A stretch of DNA of 38,606 nucleotides, taken from positions 1 to 38,606 of the forward strand of contig NZ_BCWB01000052.1 in NCBI RefSeq assembly GCF_001592045.1, read 5' to 3'. The notes beneath the pieces were generated by a model. The model saw only the letters and a program-made list of their open reading frames with translations, did no database searches and was not told the origin of the DNA. The translations under genes were made by a program, and so were the position numbers. This DNA is from Thermobifida fusca NBRC 14071 = JCM 3263. GTDB taxonomy: Bacteria; Actinomycetota; Actinomycetes; Streptosporangiales; Streptosporangiaceae. Each line of letters begins with the position of its first letter. Position 1 is the first letter of the stretch. Shown here in pieces: positions 7,672 through 17,594 of the stretch.

Positions 7672-9300
7672 TCAGGAAGACCGGTGCTGTTGTCCGAGGT
7701 TTTGTGTGGCCTGTTCTAGTAAGGCGCGGACTTTCACGGTCCGCGAGTGGAAGGGGCCGTATACCTGGGTGAGGTCGTTCAATAGGGAACGCAGCGTGTG
7801 GATGGCTTCCTCGTACTGTTGGGATTGCAGCTGCACGGTTCCTATGTCGCGACGCAGGTCGAGGATCCACGGATGGTGGAGACCACGAGTGTGTTGCCCG
7901 TCAGTGAGCAGCCGGTGCATCAACTCCAGTGCTTCCGTGGTGTCGCCGACGAGGGTGCGGCAGGTTGCCTCCCGTCTCCGGTAGTGGAACACCAGGTCTG
8001 CGTACGGGCCGTCCCGTTGGGCCAGGTCTGCGGCGAGCACAGCGAATTCGGATGCTGCTTCGTGGTAGTCGCCTTCGTTGAAAAGCATGTCGGCGAGGAA
8101 GCCGCGCAGGTCGATCACGTCGGAGTCAAGTGCGCCGAAGGCTTTCTCCGCGGTGCGGAGCGCGGATCTCACCACGTCGACGGCTTCACTCGTGCGGGAT
8201 TCCGCGAGGAGACGCTCCGCTTCCGCACGGTGTTCTTTTAGCACAACGCGGTCCACGCGAGTGTTTCCGGGCGCCGGCTGCGGGTCGGCAGGCGCAGGCC
8301 CCGACACGGCCTGGCGGGCAGCTTCTCCCGGGAAAGGTGTTCCGCCACGGCTCTCTGCAGGCGCAGCCGCAGCACCATCTACCCGGCTCACCACCGCCGC
8401 ATACATCCGGGTCGGCGCGCTACGGCCCGGTGGGTCCATCGCCCCGGTCAGCGGTACGAGACCGGTCGCGAACGGCAGGAGCCGCTCATAGACTTCCTGG
8501 GCGCTTCTCGGCCGGTCCTCAGGGTTCTTGGCGAGCAGGTGTAGTACCAGGTCGGCGAGCGGATCCGGTACTTCCGGCCGGTAGATGTGGAGTGGCGGCG
8601 GAGGTGCAGAAACCTGTTTGTTCATCGTGTCGTAGGACGTGGCCCCGGTGAACGGCAGCTGCCCGGCCAGCATCTGGTAGAGGGTGCAGCCGAGGGCGTA
8701 CAGGTCGCTGCGGGGACTGCTGATTCCGGACGCGATCTGCTCAGGAGCCATGTAGGCTGGGGTGCCGATCAGCTGCCCGGTACGGGTGATCTGGGAAAAG
8801 TCACTGAGGTCGAGAGCGACAGCTAACCCGAAGTCGAGGACTTTGACCGTGCCTTCCGGCTCCAGCATCACGTTGGAGGGTTTGAGGTCGCGGTGCACGA
8901 GAGAAGCGTGGTGGGCGGCGGTGAGCACTGCGCACACTTGCGCGGCAATCGCCGCAGCCCAGCCGATAGGCAGCGCGCCTTCTTCAGCGATCAGGTCGGA
9001 CACGGTGACACCGTGGATGCGTTGCATAACCAGGTAGGGCCGTCCCTCATGGGTGCCCTGGTCGAAGACGGCGGGCACCCCCGGGTGTTGTAGGCGGGCG
9101 GTGACGCGTGATTCGCGGAGGAACCGGCGCACCAGCTCCTCGTCGTGGACGCCGTCGGGGAATTTGAGGAATTTGACGGCCACCTCGCGTTTGAGGCGGG
9201 TGTCGTGTCCCTCCCACACTTCACCCATGCCGCCCGATGTCAGGGGACGCAGCTCGTAGCGGTCGTCCAGCACCATCACGGTTGGCAAGTCACCGCGCAT
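7672..9300 (-). CDS. Ser/Thr protein kinase with C-terminal TPR-like region
   Basis: The 542-residue protein has an N-terminal Hanks kinase domain (about 10-285): TSGGMGEVWEG glycine loop (21-31), Lys43 in VAVKF, HRDLKPSN (136-143), DFG (156-158) and APE (185-187). All catalytic residues are present. A proline/alanine-rich linker follows. The last 180 residues are helical repeats typical of TPRs (EAERLLAESRTSEAVDVVRS, YEEAIHTLRSLLNDLTQVYG). No membrane segment is visible, so it should be cytosolic. ATG 9300 is chosen over an upstream ORF start at 9324 because GAAGGAGA lies 6-7 nt ahead of it. It lies 177 bp after drmC, with room for its own promoter. It could sense infection or set the activity of the helicase/nuclease pair (inference). 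Confidence 0.87.
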   Translation of the reverse strand: MRGDLPTVMVLDDRYELRPLTSGGMGEVWEGHDTRLKREVAVKFLKFPDGVHDEELVRRFLRESRVTARLQHPGVPAVFDQGTHEGRPYLVMQRIHGVTVSDLIAEEGALPIGWAAAIAAQVCAVLTAAHHASLVHRDLKPSNVMLEPEGTVKVLDFGLAVALDLSDFSQITRTGQLIGTPAYMAPEQIASGISSPRSDLYALGCTLYQMLAGQLPFTGATSYDTMNKQVSAPPPPLHIYRPEVPDPLADLVLHLLAKNPEDRPRSAQEVYERLLPFATGLVPLTGAMDPPGRSAPTRMYAAVVSRVDGAAAAPAESRGGTPFPGEAARQAVSGPAPADPQPAPGNTRVDRVVLKEHRAEAERLLAESRTSEAVDVVRSALRTAEKAFGALDSDVIDLRGFLADMLFNEGDYHEAASEFAVLAADLAQRDGPYADLVFHYRRREATCRTLVGDTTEALELMHRLLTDGQHTRGLHHPWILDLRRDIGTVQLQSQQYEEAIHTLRSLLNDLTQVYGPFHSRTVKVRALLEQATQNLGQQHRSS

Positions 9301-9477
9301 TGAAATCTCCTTCACACCGGGCAACCACCGCAGCCTCGAACCTTGAAAGATCCGGTGAGGGGTGAGAAAGGACGGGAAGCAGCGGGGTTGGTCGACGGGA
9401 ACAGGCAGCGGACACCGGGGTGCGGGGAGACCGGCCGCAGTGCGCCCTCTCTCGGTGGGCGGTTCTTGTTTTCTCAG

Positions 9478-10239
9478 TCACGCGCGGCGACCTCCCCCAA
9501 GCGGTCGGAGCACACCGGAGGCTTGGAGCTGGTCGATGTGTTCGGCGACCCGCTGCGGCGCGGTGCCGCCCCGCACGAGCAGGCCCGCTTCAAGGTTGGT
9601 GCTCACCCCCGACTGGGTGAGGTTGGCACTGGACACCAGGAGTGTCCGGCGGTCGCCGACGGCGAGCTTGGCGTGCATTTTTCCGCGGCTCCCATGGCGT
9701 TGTTCGATCGGCCAATGCCACAGCCGCACCCCGTTGATCCCCGCGAACGCGGCGGCAGGCTCCACTTCCAAAGCGCCGTCCGCCCCGTGCAGGGTTTCCA
9801 CCACCACGGTGACCGCCACTCCGCGAGCCGCGGCCGCAGCCAGGGCGGCGCGCACCTCGTGGTGCGGCCGGGCCGAGTAGGTCATCAACCGCAGGTCCCG
9901 TTCAGCTTCGGCGATCACGTCGAGCAGGACTTGCGCGGTGGCGCGCACTGGCACCGCGTTGCTGGCGGGGCCGCTCCACACGGTTTCCACGCTGACCGTG
10001 GCGCGGCCCCGCCGCAGTCCTTCTGCCAGGCCTTTAAGGTAGGCGGCGGCTTCGTGGCGGGTGCCGCCGCTGTTGAGTGCGGCGAGCACGGCCGCGGCGG
10101 GCCCGTCGAACCGCCACCCGCGTTCGCTCAAGATCGCGTGGGCTGGCCATCCCGCCGCGATCCGAGTGGCGAGCACGTCCAACGCGTCAGCGCCGAGCTC
10201 GGTCGCGGCGGCAGCAGCAGCCTCGTGGAATTGGGTCAC
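9478..10239 (-). CDS. drmC: DISARM protein DrmC, phospholipase D-like
   Basis: This 253-residue PLD-superfamily protein carries one clear HKD motif, MHAKLAVGDRRTLLVSSANLT near the C-terminal third (HxK-x4-D followed by S/N). PLD-family DrmC is the third core DISARM subunit. Its exact role is unsettled, and it is the most dispensable core component in studied systems. It starts with GTG 10239, which overlaps the drmB stop in GTGA (10236-10239), so the two are translationally coupled. It is the last recognised drm gene; 177 bp separate it from the kinase. Confidence 0.9.
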   Translation of the reverse strand: MTQFHEAAAAAATELGADALDVLATRIAAGWPAHAILSERGWRFDGPAAAVLAALNSGGTRHEAAAYLKGLAEGLRRGRATVSVETVWSGPASNAVPVRATAQVLLDVIAEAERDLRLMTYSARPHHEVRAALAAAAARGVAVTVVVETLHGADGALEVEPAAAFAGINGVRLWHWPIEQRHGSRGKMHAKLAVGDRRTLLVSSANLTQSGVSTNLEAGLLVRGGTAPQRVAEHIDQLQASGVLRPLGGGRRA

Positions 10240-12134
10240 GGCAGTTCTTTGAAGAGTGCCAGCGCGGGGTCGTCGATGGGCACCACGAATCGGCGGTCTA
10301 GGAACCGGTTACCGCGTTCGCACGTGGTTTCCGACACGAACAGGCACACGTGGCAGGCCGCGCCATGCAGAAAGTCGGCGGCGTGCGGCTGCGGGAGTCG
10401 TTCTTTGCACAGCGGGTCGGAGGAGCAGCGGGTAGCGTCGCGCAGTGCTTTGCGTACCAGCAACACCAGCCGGTCGGGTTCGGCTTGGGATACGAGCCCG
10501 CCGAGGGTGCCTTCCGAGTCGGGTGCCGCCGTGGAGATGAGGATGCCACCGCGTGGGTCGTCTTCAGTTCCGGCGTAGATGCGTTCCGACAGGCTCGCCG
10601 AGCTATACCCGCAGTCCAGCGCGATCGTACGGATCAGCAGGTGGGACAGGGTGTGCAGAGCGATGTATCGAGCTCCCGGCCAGTTCCGCATCTCGTCGAA
10701 CGGTCCTTTGATCCGGTCGGAGTAGCGATTGCGCCGGTATTGGGCGTAGGCCGCGCGGTGGAGGCGCATCGCCTCAGAGTCACGGACCCGCTGTTCCCAT
10801 TCGGCGAGCAGGTCGTCGGGCACGCGCAGGAAGATGCCTTCGCCGCGTACTTCGCTGGCAGGCACCCACGTGGTTTCTTCCCGGCTCAATGGGGCCCGGG
10901 TCACCAGCCCTGGGTCTTCCGGGTCGGGGGCGTCCAGCCGGGTGAAGCCGACGAGGGCCCGCACCTGGCGTAGCCGTTCCACCTGGGCCACGTCGCAGAA
11001 GATCTCTTTGAGCGGGGTGGGCACTCCTGCCGGGTCGCGGCGCAGCGCAAAGTCGAGTTCCGGGTCGGGGGCGGGAATAGAGGACAGGGTTTCCCATTCG
11101 GGGGTGAGCAGGTCCACGTGGTCGTCCTCCTCGTCTTGTTCCCCGTCCTGGGTTTTACGGGCCCGCACGCGTTCCACCGCGGCAGCGAGTTCGTTGTCGT
11201 CCCACTTGTCGAACACCCGAAACGCGGGAACGTTGTCCCGAGCATAGGGGTACATGGCCGGGGCCAGGGGTTCGATCTGCTTCCAGTGCTGTTCGACAAG
11301 GTCGTCGAGGTCGCTGCGGGGGCTTCGGGGAAGCGACAGCACGGACAGGGTGTGTGCGAACCACTGGTTGGAGGAGCCCACCACGAGCACGCGGGCCCGC
11401 TGGTCGCAGCCGTTCTCTTCGAATACGTCCAAGTGCGGGTGGCGGCCTCGGCAGTTCGGCAGGGTGGTGCCGTCGTCGCCTAGCGCGTCACGGATGTTGC
11501 GCTGGGTTTCACAGCTCAAACATTTGAGGTTGACGTTGACGCCAATGTTGCCGCCCCGGTCTTCCATCTGCATCCGCGGGTGAGTGCTTCCTGTCGGGCA
11601 CGGCTGTCCGCGGTGGACGAACTCCCGGTAGGGGAAGTCGTCGAGGTGGCCTGCGGTGCAGGCGAGCATGAACCGGGTGGGCACCGCAAGCGGTTTGCGG
11701 CTTTTCTTCTTGCCGCAGCGCTCGTGGTAGAAGCGGGCGTCGTGCGGGCGGTTCGACTGGTCGTTTTCGAACAGGAAGGTTTTGCTTGCCAGGGGGGCGA
11801 GTTCGTTGCAGGCGGTGCAGCGCAGCCACGTGGGGAAGGGAATCGTGGGCACCCCTACCCGGTCTGCCAGGCTGTTGCTGGCCCCGTCGTCGTCAACCCA
11901 CGGCGCGGGACGCAGCTCTTTGACGTGACGGTTGTTGAGGATTTTCTGGACGGCGGCGAGCAGGCGGGGTTCGTCGATGGGCTGGTGGTTGGGGACGTTG
12001 TCGTACCGCCACCGGTCCAAGCCGCTGACCAGCACCGAGAAGTTGGGCAGGTCAACGAGGGCGCCCACGCCCGTGGTGAACATCAGGTGGCTGGGCCGGA
12101 CTGTGCCGACTTTGCGACGGTACTGGTCGTTCAC
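10236..12134 (-). CDS. drmB: DISARM protein DrmB (DUF1998)
   Basis: The 632-residue protein has the DUF1998 layout. The N-terminus TVRPSHLMFTTGVGALVDLP is typical of DrmB. Zinc-ligand cysteine pairs follow (RCTACNEL; ERCGKKK; FMLACTAGHLDDFPY; LKCLSCET). The C-terminal DUF1998 core has ALDCGYSSASLSERIY and a cysteine cluster (RCSSDPLCKE, GAACHVCLFVSETTCERGN). DrmB forms a complex with the DrmA helicase and is required for DISARM. The GTG start at 12134 overlaps the drmA stop by 4 bp (GTGA), and its own stop overlaps drmC, so the three core genes form a tightly coupled unit. Confidence 0.94.
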   Translation of the reverse strand: MNDQYRRKVGTVRPSHLMFTTGVGALVDLPNFSVLVSGLDRWRYDNVPNHQPIDEPRLLAAVQKILNNRHVKELRPAPWVDDDGASNSLADRVGVPTIPFPTWLRCTACNELAPLASKTFLFENDQSNRPHDARFYHERCGKKKSRKPLAVPTRFMLACTAGHLDDFPYREFVHRGQPCPTGSTHPRMQMEDRGGNIGVNVNLKCLSCETQRNIRDALGDDGTTLPNCRGRHPHLDVFEENGCDQRARVLVVGSSNQWFAHTLSVLSLPRSPRSDLDDLVEQHWKQIEPLAPAMYPYARDNVPAFRVFDKWDDNELAAAVERVRARKTQDGEQDEEDDHVDLLTPEWETLSSIPAPDPELDFALRRDPAGVPTPLKEIFCDVAQVERLRQVRALVGFTRLDAPDPEDPGLVTRAPLSREETTWVPASEVRGEGIFLRVPDDLLAEWEQRVRDSEAMRLHRAAYAQYRRNRYSDRIKGPFDEMRNWPGARYIALHTLSHLLIRTIALDCGYSSASLSERIYAGTEDDPRGGILISTAAPDSEGTLGGLVSQAEPDRLVLLVRKALRDATRCSSDPLCKERLPQPHAADFLHGAACHVCLFVSETTCERGNRFLDRRFVVPIDDPALALFKELP

Positions 12135-15100
12135 TGCTGCACCTCCTCACTGGTTCCTTCCTCGCCGGGAGTGTGGCCGCTGGACGGGGCGAACGACCAT
12201 TCGGGTGCCCCGTGGGTTTCGTGGTAGACCCCGCCACTGGCGGGAACCAGCAGGTTGATTTCGGTTTCGGTTTCCCGCATCGACATGCCGACCGTGGTGT
12301 CGTCCCACGGACCGGCGCCTGCTTTGGTGAGCAGCCCTTTCAACCGCTGTTTCTGGAAGATGCCGGAGCTGTAGCCCAGCCGGGATTCCCCGGTTTTCTC
12401 CCGCTGCCAGATGTCCCGTAGCCGCTGGATGCGTTCAGCCAGGTATTCGCGTCCGCGGGGCCCGCCGACCCGTTCGGCGCGAGCCAGCATCCGCTCGATA
12501 ATCCGCTGCACGTCGGGACTGTCCCAGTCCACGTCGTGGGCGTCGCCTTCCCGCGAATAGTCTTCGACGGTGTTACGTACGGCTGCGACGAACGCGCCGG
12601 TGGCGCCCCGGTCGAGGGCGCGGCGGGTGAACGGGGTGACGCTGAGCGCTTCCACCTGCCGGTAGAAGGTGGCGTGGTAGTGCTCGAAGTCCTCGTAGTG
12701 GGCCAGGTCTCGGGGCCGGGACCAGTTGTAGAGGGTGAGTACCAGTCCGGGCCGGGCCGGGTCGCGCCCCACACGGGAGGACGCCTGAATGTATTCGGCG
12801 GTGTTCTTCGGCTGCCCGACAACCATCATCAACCCGAACCGGGACACATCCACGCCGACTTGGAGCATGGAGGTGGCGAGGACCACGTCCACGGGCAGGC
12901 GCCCGGTCCGCTGCCGTTCATTGGTGCGCCGAGCAATCGGGTGCAGCGGCAGGTCCTGCCGCGCCTTCCTCTTGCCGTGGCGGGCGATGACGTCCCGAAG
13001 GTGGGCGGTGACGGCTTTGCGGCGTTCCGTGGTGTCCAGTTCCGGGTCGAAGCCGATCTCCAAGTGTTTCAGTACTTCACTGATGTCACCGGAGGAGATG
13101 CGCGAGGTCAGTTCTTGGATGGTGAGCAGGGTGGCGGCGCCGACGAGCCGCTGTGAGATGCCGGGCCGCCTGCTGTACCGCACGCGGGTGACCACGTCGT
13201 CGTCGAGGTAGCGGCGCATGCCTGCGAGTTCCCGGGTGGCGTTGAAGTAGCCGACTAGGGTCATGTAAGGGTCGGCGGCCGCGCCGTACCGGTCGAACAT
13301 GGTCTGCCCCGCGAGCAGCAGGATTTCCGCGATCCGGATTTCAGCGGCTTTCAACCGGGTGCCGTGCGCGCACACCCCCAGGTAGCGGCGCCCGGGCGTG
13401 GCTTCGGTGACGGGCATTTGCCGGGAGAAGAACGTGTCGGTCACGTCGGTAACCTGGGGCGGGAAGATTTCCAGGTCGCGGGCGAACACTCCGCGCACTT
13501 GGGCGGCGGCGCGTTTCGTGGTGGCCGTGGACGCCACGATCTTCGGTCCGGTCGCGGTGCCGTTCGGGGTGATCCACGTGCACAGTTCGTCCACAGCGGA
13601 TTCGAACAGGCCGACTGTGGTGCCAAGCGCACCGGAGATGAGGTGCAGCTCGTCTTGGATGATGAGGTCCGGGGGACGCAGCCGCACCACGGGGCGGCTG
13701 GTCACCGCGGGCAGGCTGCCTTTCTTGTTGTGGCGGGGCCCGCATCCGGTTTTCTCATCAAGGTCCTCGTGCCGGTAGCCGTGCCGGGGACAGTACTCTT
13801 TGACCCGGCCAAACAGCATTCCCGCGTAGCCTTTCCACGGGAGCTGCGCCAGCTTGTCCACGGTGGCGATGACGAGACTGGGCAGCAGCCGGTAGATCTC
13901 CTCGTCCACGGTGAGGATCGGCAGTCCTTCGTCGGAGAGTCTCCGCGAGAATGGGCACGCGTCAGCGCCTTCGCTGTTGCCGCAGAACAGGTGGATCCGC
14001 CGGAGTTCTTCGTCGGGGTGTAGGTCGCGGTAAGCGTGCAGTTCGGTGCCGCACCACGGGCAGGTGACAGTCTGCAGCACGTTGGCGCGCCGCCCGCTGC
14101 CGGAGTCGCGGGCCTCGGTGATCTGCTCCCGGGCTTCGGTGAACCAGTTGGGGGACACCCCGGTGCCGACCCACAGGCCGATCCGGAACGGTTCGGTGCC
14201 CCACGTGTCGGGGTCTTCCGCGCGCAGCAGTTCAGCTGCGCACACGAGCGCCGCGGCCCGCTGGAACTGCTGGGCGGTGAGCAGCCGCAGCGTGTAGCGC
14301 ATGAGCACGGCCACGCCGCTCCTGCCGTCGCGTGCCGTCTCCCCAGTGCCGACAACGCCTTGGAGTCTGCGGATGGCGAAGGTGAACGCGGTAAGCCCCA
14401 GGTAAGCCTCGGTCTTACCGCCACCGGTGGGGAAGAACAGCAGGTCGACGACTCCGTCGGCGAAGGTGCGCTCTGGGTGGTCGATGTCGGCGATCGCGGG
14501 CAGGTTCAGCAGGATGAACGCCAGTTGGAAGGGGCGCCACGACGCGGCGGACGGGCCGCGTTCCCGGACTTTCCGTGCGGCTTCGTGGTAGCTGATGGAC
14601 GGGTCGCGGCGGAGCCGGGCGATTTCGGTGTGCCGCCGCTGCGCAGCCATGGCCCGGTTGGCGAATTGGAACGCGCGTAGCGCGTCCTCGTGTCCGGGCA
14701 CGGTCGGGTCGGTGAGCAGGTCGATTCCGGCGCGGATTCGCTGCGCGACACGGCGGGCCCGGAACACGGCTCCTTTGGCTGCTGCGGCGAGGCGCGGGGG
14801 AAGCTGGGGGATTTCAGCGGCGCGCTCGTCAAGCCATGTTTCGTACCCGTCGGCGAGGGGCGCTAGTCCGGTGCGCAGCGTGTCGGTGTCGGCTTCAGCG
14901 AGAGCGTCCATGGACAGCAGCGTGCCGGCGAGTGGGGTGCCTTGGTCGGCGAGGGCGACGGTGGCGGGCACGTCGTAGCTGGGCAGCCAGGTGGTCCGCA
15001 GGAGGCGGGCGCGCCGCAGTTCGGGCACGGTTTCGGCGTGCACGGCGACGTTGCGTCCTGCGGCGTATTTGAGCTGATTGCGGTAGAGAAGCCGCAGGTG

Positions 15101-15931
15101 CAGTTCTTCGGGGTCGTCCAGGTGGGGGGCGTCCTCCGTGAGCGGGTCGTCGATGGGGAGGAACACCGGGGAGTCGCCGTCGAGCGCGGTGACGGTGAGC
15201 TCGGTTTGGAACAGCCACGCCGTTTCGAGTGCGGTGTCCGGTTCGCGCTGGTTGTTGACGAGGAAGATCTCGACGGTGCGGGTTTCCCCGTGGGGGCGGA
15301 CCGAGACGGACAGGTAGACGCAGGAGCTGTCCGGGTTGACAGCGGTTAGGCCGATCCGCTGGTCGGGTGCGCCGTCGAGGCGGATCTCTTTGGTGAAGTC
15401 TCGGGGCACGCGTGCCCAGATGGTACGGGAGCGGCCTTCTTCGTCTTCGGTTTTCTCCCGGGTGTATTCGCCCCATCGGGCGGTGACGACGAGGACGTCG
15501 GTGTCGGCGGCTACCCGGCAGGACAGGCCCATGGAGGAGGCCCACAGGCGGCCGAGGGGTTGCGCGGGCAGGATTTCGGGGAGTTCCGCGTTTTCTTCTC
15601 CTTGGGTTTCGCCAGCCACACCGGTGGAGGTGTCGAGGGGGAGGGCGGCGTCGCCTTTCTGCGAGGCGTGGTGGCGGGGGCCGAGCATGCCCACGAGGTA
15701 GCGGTCGCGGGGACCGCGTGCCTTGGGTTCGAAGCGTTCGTGTTCGCCGTCCCATGGGCCGAGCAGGTCGCGTTCGATAAGCCGTTGGAAGGCATCCCGC
15801 ACCTGGAAGGAGGTGGCGTGGGCGAATGGTTGCGGCTGGTCGAGCAGGTCAGCCGGATTGGACGGCTTGTCGGAGGAGACGTCGAGCGAGGTCTGCTCTC
15901 CATACGGATGGGGAAAGAGCACGTCGGACAT
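12131..15931 (-). CDS. drmA: DISARM helicase DrmA
   Basis: This 1266-residue SF2 helicase has Walker A GGGKT at 503-507 (Lys506) and a DELH box at 760-763. KIVASTATTKRAA (motif III) and a C-terminal RecA half with LATSMLQVGVDVSRFG and QASSRVGRD (about 1030-1060) follow. Cysteine pairs in TCPWCGTELHAY and LFCGNSEGADACPF suggest a zinc site between motifs I and II. DrmA with DrmB binds and translocates on incoming DNA and is the restriction engine of DISARM. ATG 15931 is preceded by a modest AAGGGA. A promoter candidate sits at 15981-16009. Its natural upstream neighbours, drmMI and drmD, lie about 5 kb away beyond an inserted regulatory block. Confidence 0.95.
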   Translation of the reverse strand: MSDVLFPHPYGEQTSLDVSSDKPSNPADLLDQPQPFAHATSFQVRDAFQRLIERDLLGPWDGEHERFEPKARGPRDRYLVGMLGPRHHASQKGDAALPLDTSTGVAGETQGEENAELPEILPAQPLGRLWASSMGLSCRVAADTDVLVVTARWGEYTREKTEDEEGRSRTIWARVPRDFTKEIRLDGAPDQRIGLTAVNPDSSCVYLSVSVRPHGETRTVEIFLVNNQREPDTALETAWLFQTELTVTALDGDSPVFLPIDDPLTEDAPHLDDPEELHLRLLYRNQLKYAAGRNVAVHAETVPELRRARLLRTTWLPSYDVPATVALADQGTPLAGTLLSMDALAEADTDTLRTGLAPLADGYETWLDERAAEIPQLPPRLAAAAKGAVFRARRVAQRIRAGIDLLTDPTVPGHEDALRAFQFANRAMAAQRRHTEIARLRRDPSISYHEAARKVRERGPSAASWRPFQLAFILLNLPAIADIDHPERTFADGVVDLLFFPTGGGKTEAYLGLTAFTFAIRRLQGVVGTGETARDGRSGVAVLMRYTLRLLTAQQFQRAAALVCAAELLRAEDPDTWGTEPFRIGLWVGTGVSPNWFTEAREQITEARDSGSGRRANVLQTVTCPWCGTELHAYRDLHPDEELRRIHLFCGNSEGADACPFSRRLSDEGLPILTVDEEIYRLLPSLVIATVDKLAQLPWKGYAGMLFGRVKEYCPRHGYRHEDLDEKTGCGPRHNKKGSLPAVTSRPVVRLRPPDLIIQDELHLISGALGTTVGLFESAVDELCTWITPNGTATGPKIVASTATTKRAAAQVRGVFARDLEIFPPQVTDVTDTFFSRQMPVTEATPGRRYLGVCAHGTRLKAAEIRIAEILLLAGQTMFDRYGAAADPYMTLVGYFNATRELAGMRRYLDDDVVTRVRYSRRPGISQRLVGAATLLTIQELTSRISSGDISEVLKHLEIGFDPELDTTERRKAVTAHLRDVIARHGKRKARQDLPLHPIARRTNERQRTGRLPVDVVLATSMLQVGVDVSRFGLMMVVGQPKNTAEYIQASSRVGRDPARPGLVLTLYNWSRPRDLAHYEDFEHYHATFYRQVEALSVTPFTRRALDRGATGAFVAAVRNTVEDYSREGDAHDVDWDSPDVQRIIERMLARAERVGGPRGREYLAERIQRLRDIWQREKTGESRLGYSSGIFQKQRLKGLLTKAGAGPWDDTTVGMSMRETETEINLLVPASGGVYHETHGAPEWSFAPSSGHTPGEEGTSEEVQQ

Positions 15932-17167
15932 GCGAAACCCAAAGTCCCTTCACTCACGCAAGGGGAAGGCAGGTGGCTCTAACATAAGGTGAACTTCGTG
16001 AATAGTCCACCCCAGAGACAATATTGTTAACTTTGCCAACACGCAACGCGTTGTTCTAGAGAGGACGCGGAACGTGTCAGACGCGCGACAAGCCACAGCT
16101 GGACAGGCGAACCGCGACCGACCCAACACCGCCGCTACCGTTTGCCACTGTGTTTTCGCTGCCCATATACAGCGCTGCAGCGTGACGGTAGATAATCTGT
16201 GACTATAGGGCCAATCACGGCTCTATCACAAAAAATTCTCCTATCAGAAAAAGAGAATGGAGCTCATCCTCTCCGGCACGGCTGAGAATTCAGGCTCAAA
16301 GGGATGTGCTAGCGCCTCCCTCGCCGGCATAGGGGAGCTCGTCGAGCAGGCCGCGCAGCTTACCAGATGACCTGGTCACACTGGAGAATCCTCTTCCTGG
16401 AGAGACCACAGCCCTCCAGCAGTCCACGGTGTTGCACAGAGCCTTCCAGCGCCACCAGACAGGACGGTCAACCAGCAGGAATCGCCACGGCAAGCGCGGT
16501 TTTCGGTCCGCACAGTAACCCGGTTTTCATCGGTTATTCAGTGTTTTCCACTCCACCACAAAACGCTTCATTCGGACACAATCCAAACTGATCTTATTGC
16601 ATTAAGTAGCAACAGACACGGATATTCTGGGCGAGGTGAAAGGGCGGGAGAGCTTCCCCACGTAGCAGCCGGGCGGGAAGGGCTGGCCGAGGTGTCTGCG
16701 AGAGCCAACAGTTCTCTCGGGTCTCCCGGCGGTCGTGTCGTTCTGCGTCTCGATGCGTTCGAATGCGTCATCGACCATGCCAGCACGTCGCCAGGGGAAC
16801 AGCAAGTCACTGCTTTACTGACGGAGTGTTCCTTCGGTGGATTCGTCGGCAATCCCAGGAGACGGCCCCAGCGAAAAGCTAGTTCTGGCAAGCCGCTCCC
16901 TGTCTGTACCGTTCCTGAAGACACGGTCATCCAGAGACCTTTCCGGGATGTATACGTGCCCTCAGAGCAGATCCCTACGTTCGTCCGCTTGCGCAGGTCT
17001 AGGGAACTTTCTAGCTCACAGCGCACTTCCTCGAGTTAACAAGTGGACTAGAGGGTTCGTTAGACGTGAGCTAGGACGCTCTTCCGCAACAGCCACTAGC
17101 CGACGCCTGGTCTCTCGAGCTCTTCCTCACACCCTGAATCGCCTGCCCTCCGACACAGGGGAGGCTG
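15932..17167. other. Non-coding, partly AT-rich stretch upstream of drmA
   Basis: Apart from the drmA promoter I see no gene here. All frames are short and unlike protein families. The longest, on the minus strand at 16568-17026 and the plus strand at 16692-17039, overlap each other and show no domain, no ribosome binding site and no periodic GC3 signal. Base composition changes repeatedly, with A/T runs near 16200-16260. It reads as decayed DNA left by insertions between the two halves of the DISARM locus. Confidence 0.5.
15981..16009 (-). promoter_or_regulatory. Candidate promoter for drmA-drmB-drmC
   Basis: On the minus strand a -35 TGGACT (16004-16009) and a -10 TATGTT (15981-15986) are spaced exactly 17 bp, about 50 nt before the drmA ATG. 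Just upstream lie two palindromes, ACAATATTGT (16018-16027) and GTTAAC (16026-16031), which could be an operator. A separate promoter is expected because drmA is no longer contiguous with drmMI. Confidence 0.5.
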
Positions 17168-17380
17168 TTAGGCCTTCACCGGATTAGCCTGCCTATAGGT
17201 AGGACTGGGGTGTTCGCCATCCTCGACTTTCCTGACGATCCGCCCGTGGTGTATCTGGAGCACTCCTTAGCCACGCTTCCTGAAAGACCTCGCGGAAATC
17301 GAGCACTACGTGGCAGTGTTCGACCGCCTTCAGACACAGGTGTTGCGCGTGCAGGGCTCACGAGCGCGGCTGGGGAGTCC
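17168..17380 (+). pseudogene. Frameshifted remnant of an XRE-DUF5753 regulator
   Basis: From about 17195 a frame reads TGVFAILDFPDDPPVVYLEH, the hallmark end of DUF5753. The intact regulator at 18666 has TGAFTILEFAEDPTVVYLE at the same point. About 17268-17282 the homology jumps one frame to RFLKDLAEIEHYVAVFDRL, matching the final DUF5753 helix (EEVRRHEDRFNRL in the intact copy). No helix-turn-helix half can be found upstream. This is a 5'-truncated, frameshifted relic on the same strand as the intact copy, evidence that such modules have come and gone at this site. Confidence 0.72.
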
Positions 17381-17594
17381 TCCTTGCACGGAAGGAACCA
17401 CCCATCCTCAACCTGAACACCCGGTCTTCCACGAAATCCAGCCACTCCACTGCCTACAGCCAAGGCAGTAGGGAGGTGGTTGAAACGCCCCTCGCAGAGT
17501 CGTGTGCGACTCCCACGTCTAGAGAAAACGTGCTCAGGGCTGAGGTAGAGGCAGCCCTGAGCACGCAGGTAGGGAATAGAAGGTTGGCCTGGGA

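Noticed and set aside
9343-10578. 411-residue plus-strand ORF opposite drmC and drmB
   Set aside because: It crosses two coupled genes in antisense and has no recognisable motif or start signal.
16568-17039. Overlapping ORFs on both strands in the gap upstream of drmA
   Set aside because: Neither has a ribosome site, family motif or coding-like third-position bias.
17210-17416. A genuine 68-residue protein starting at GTG 17210
   Set aside because: Only its first ~22 residues are DUF5753-like; the homology continues in another frame, so it is a broken remnant.
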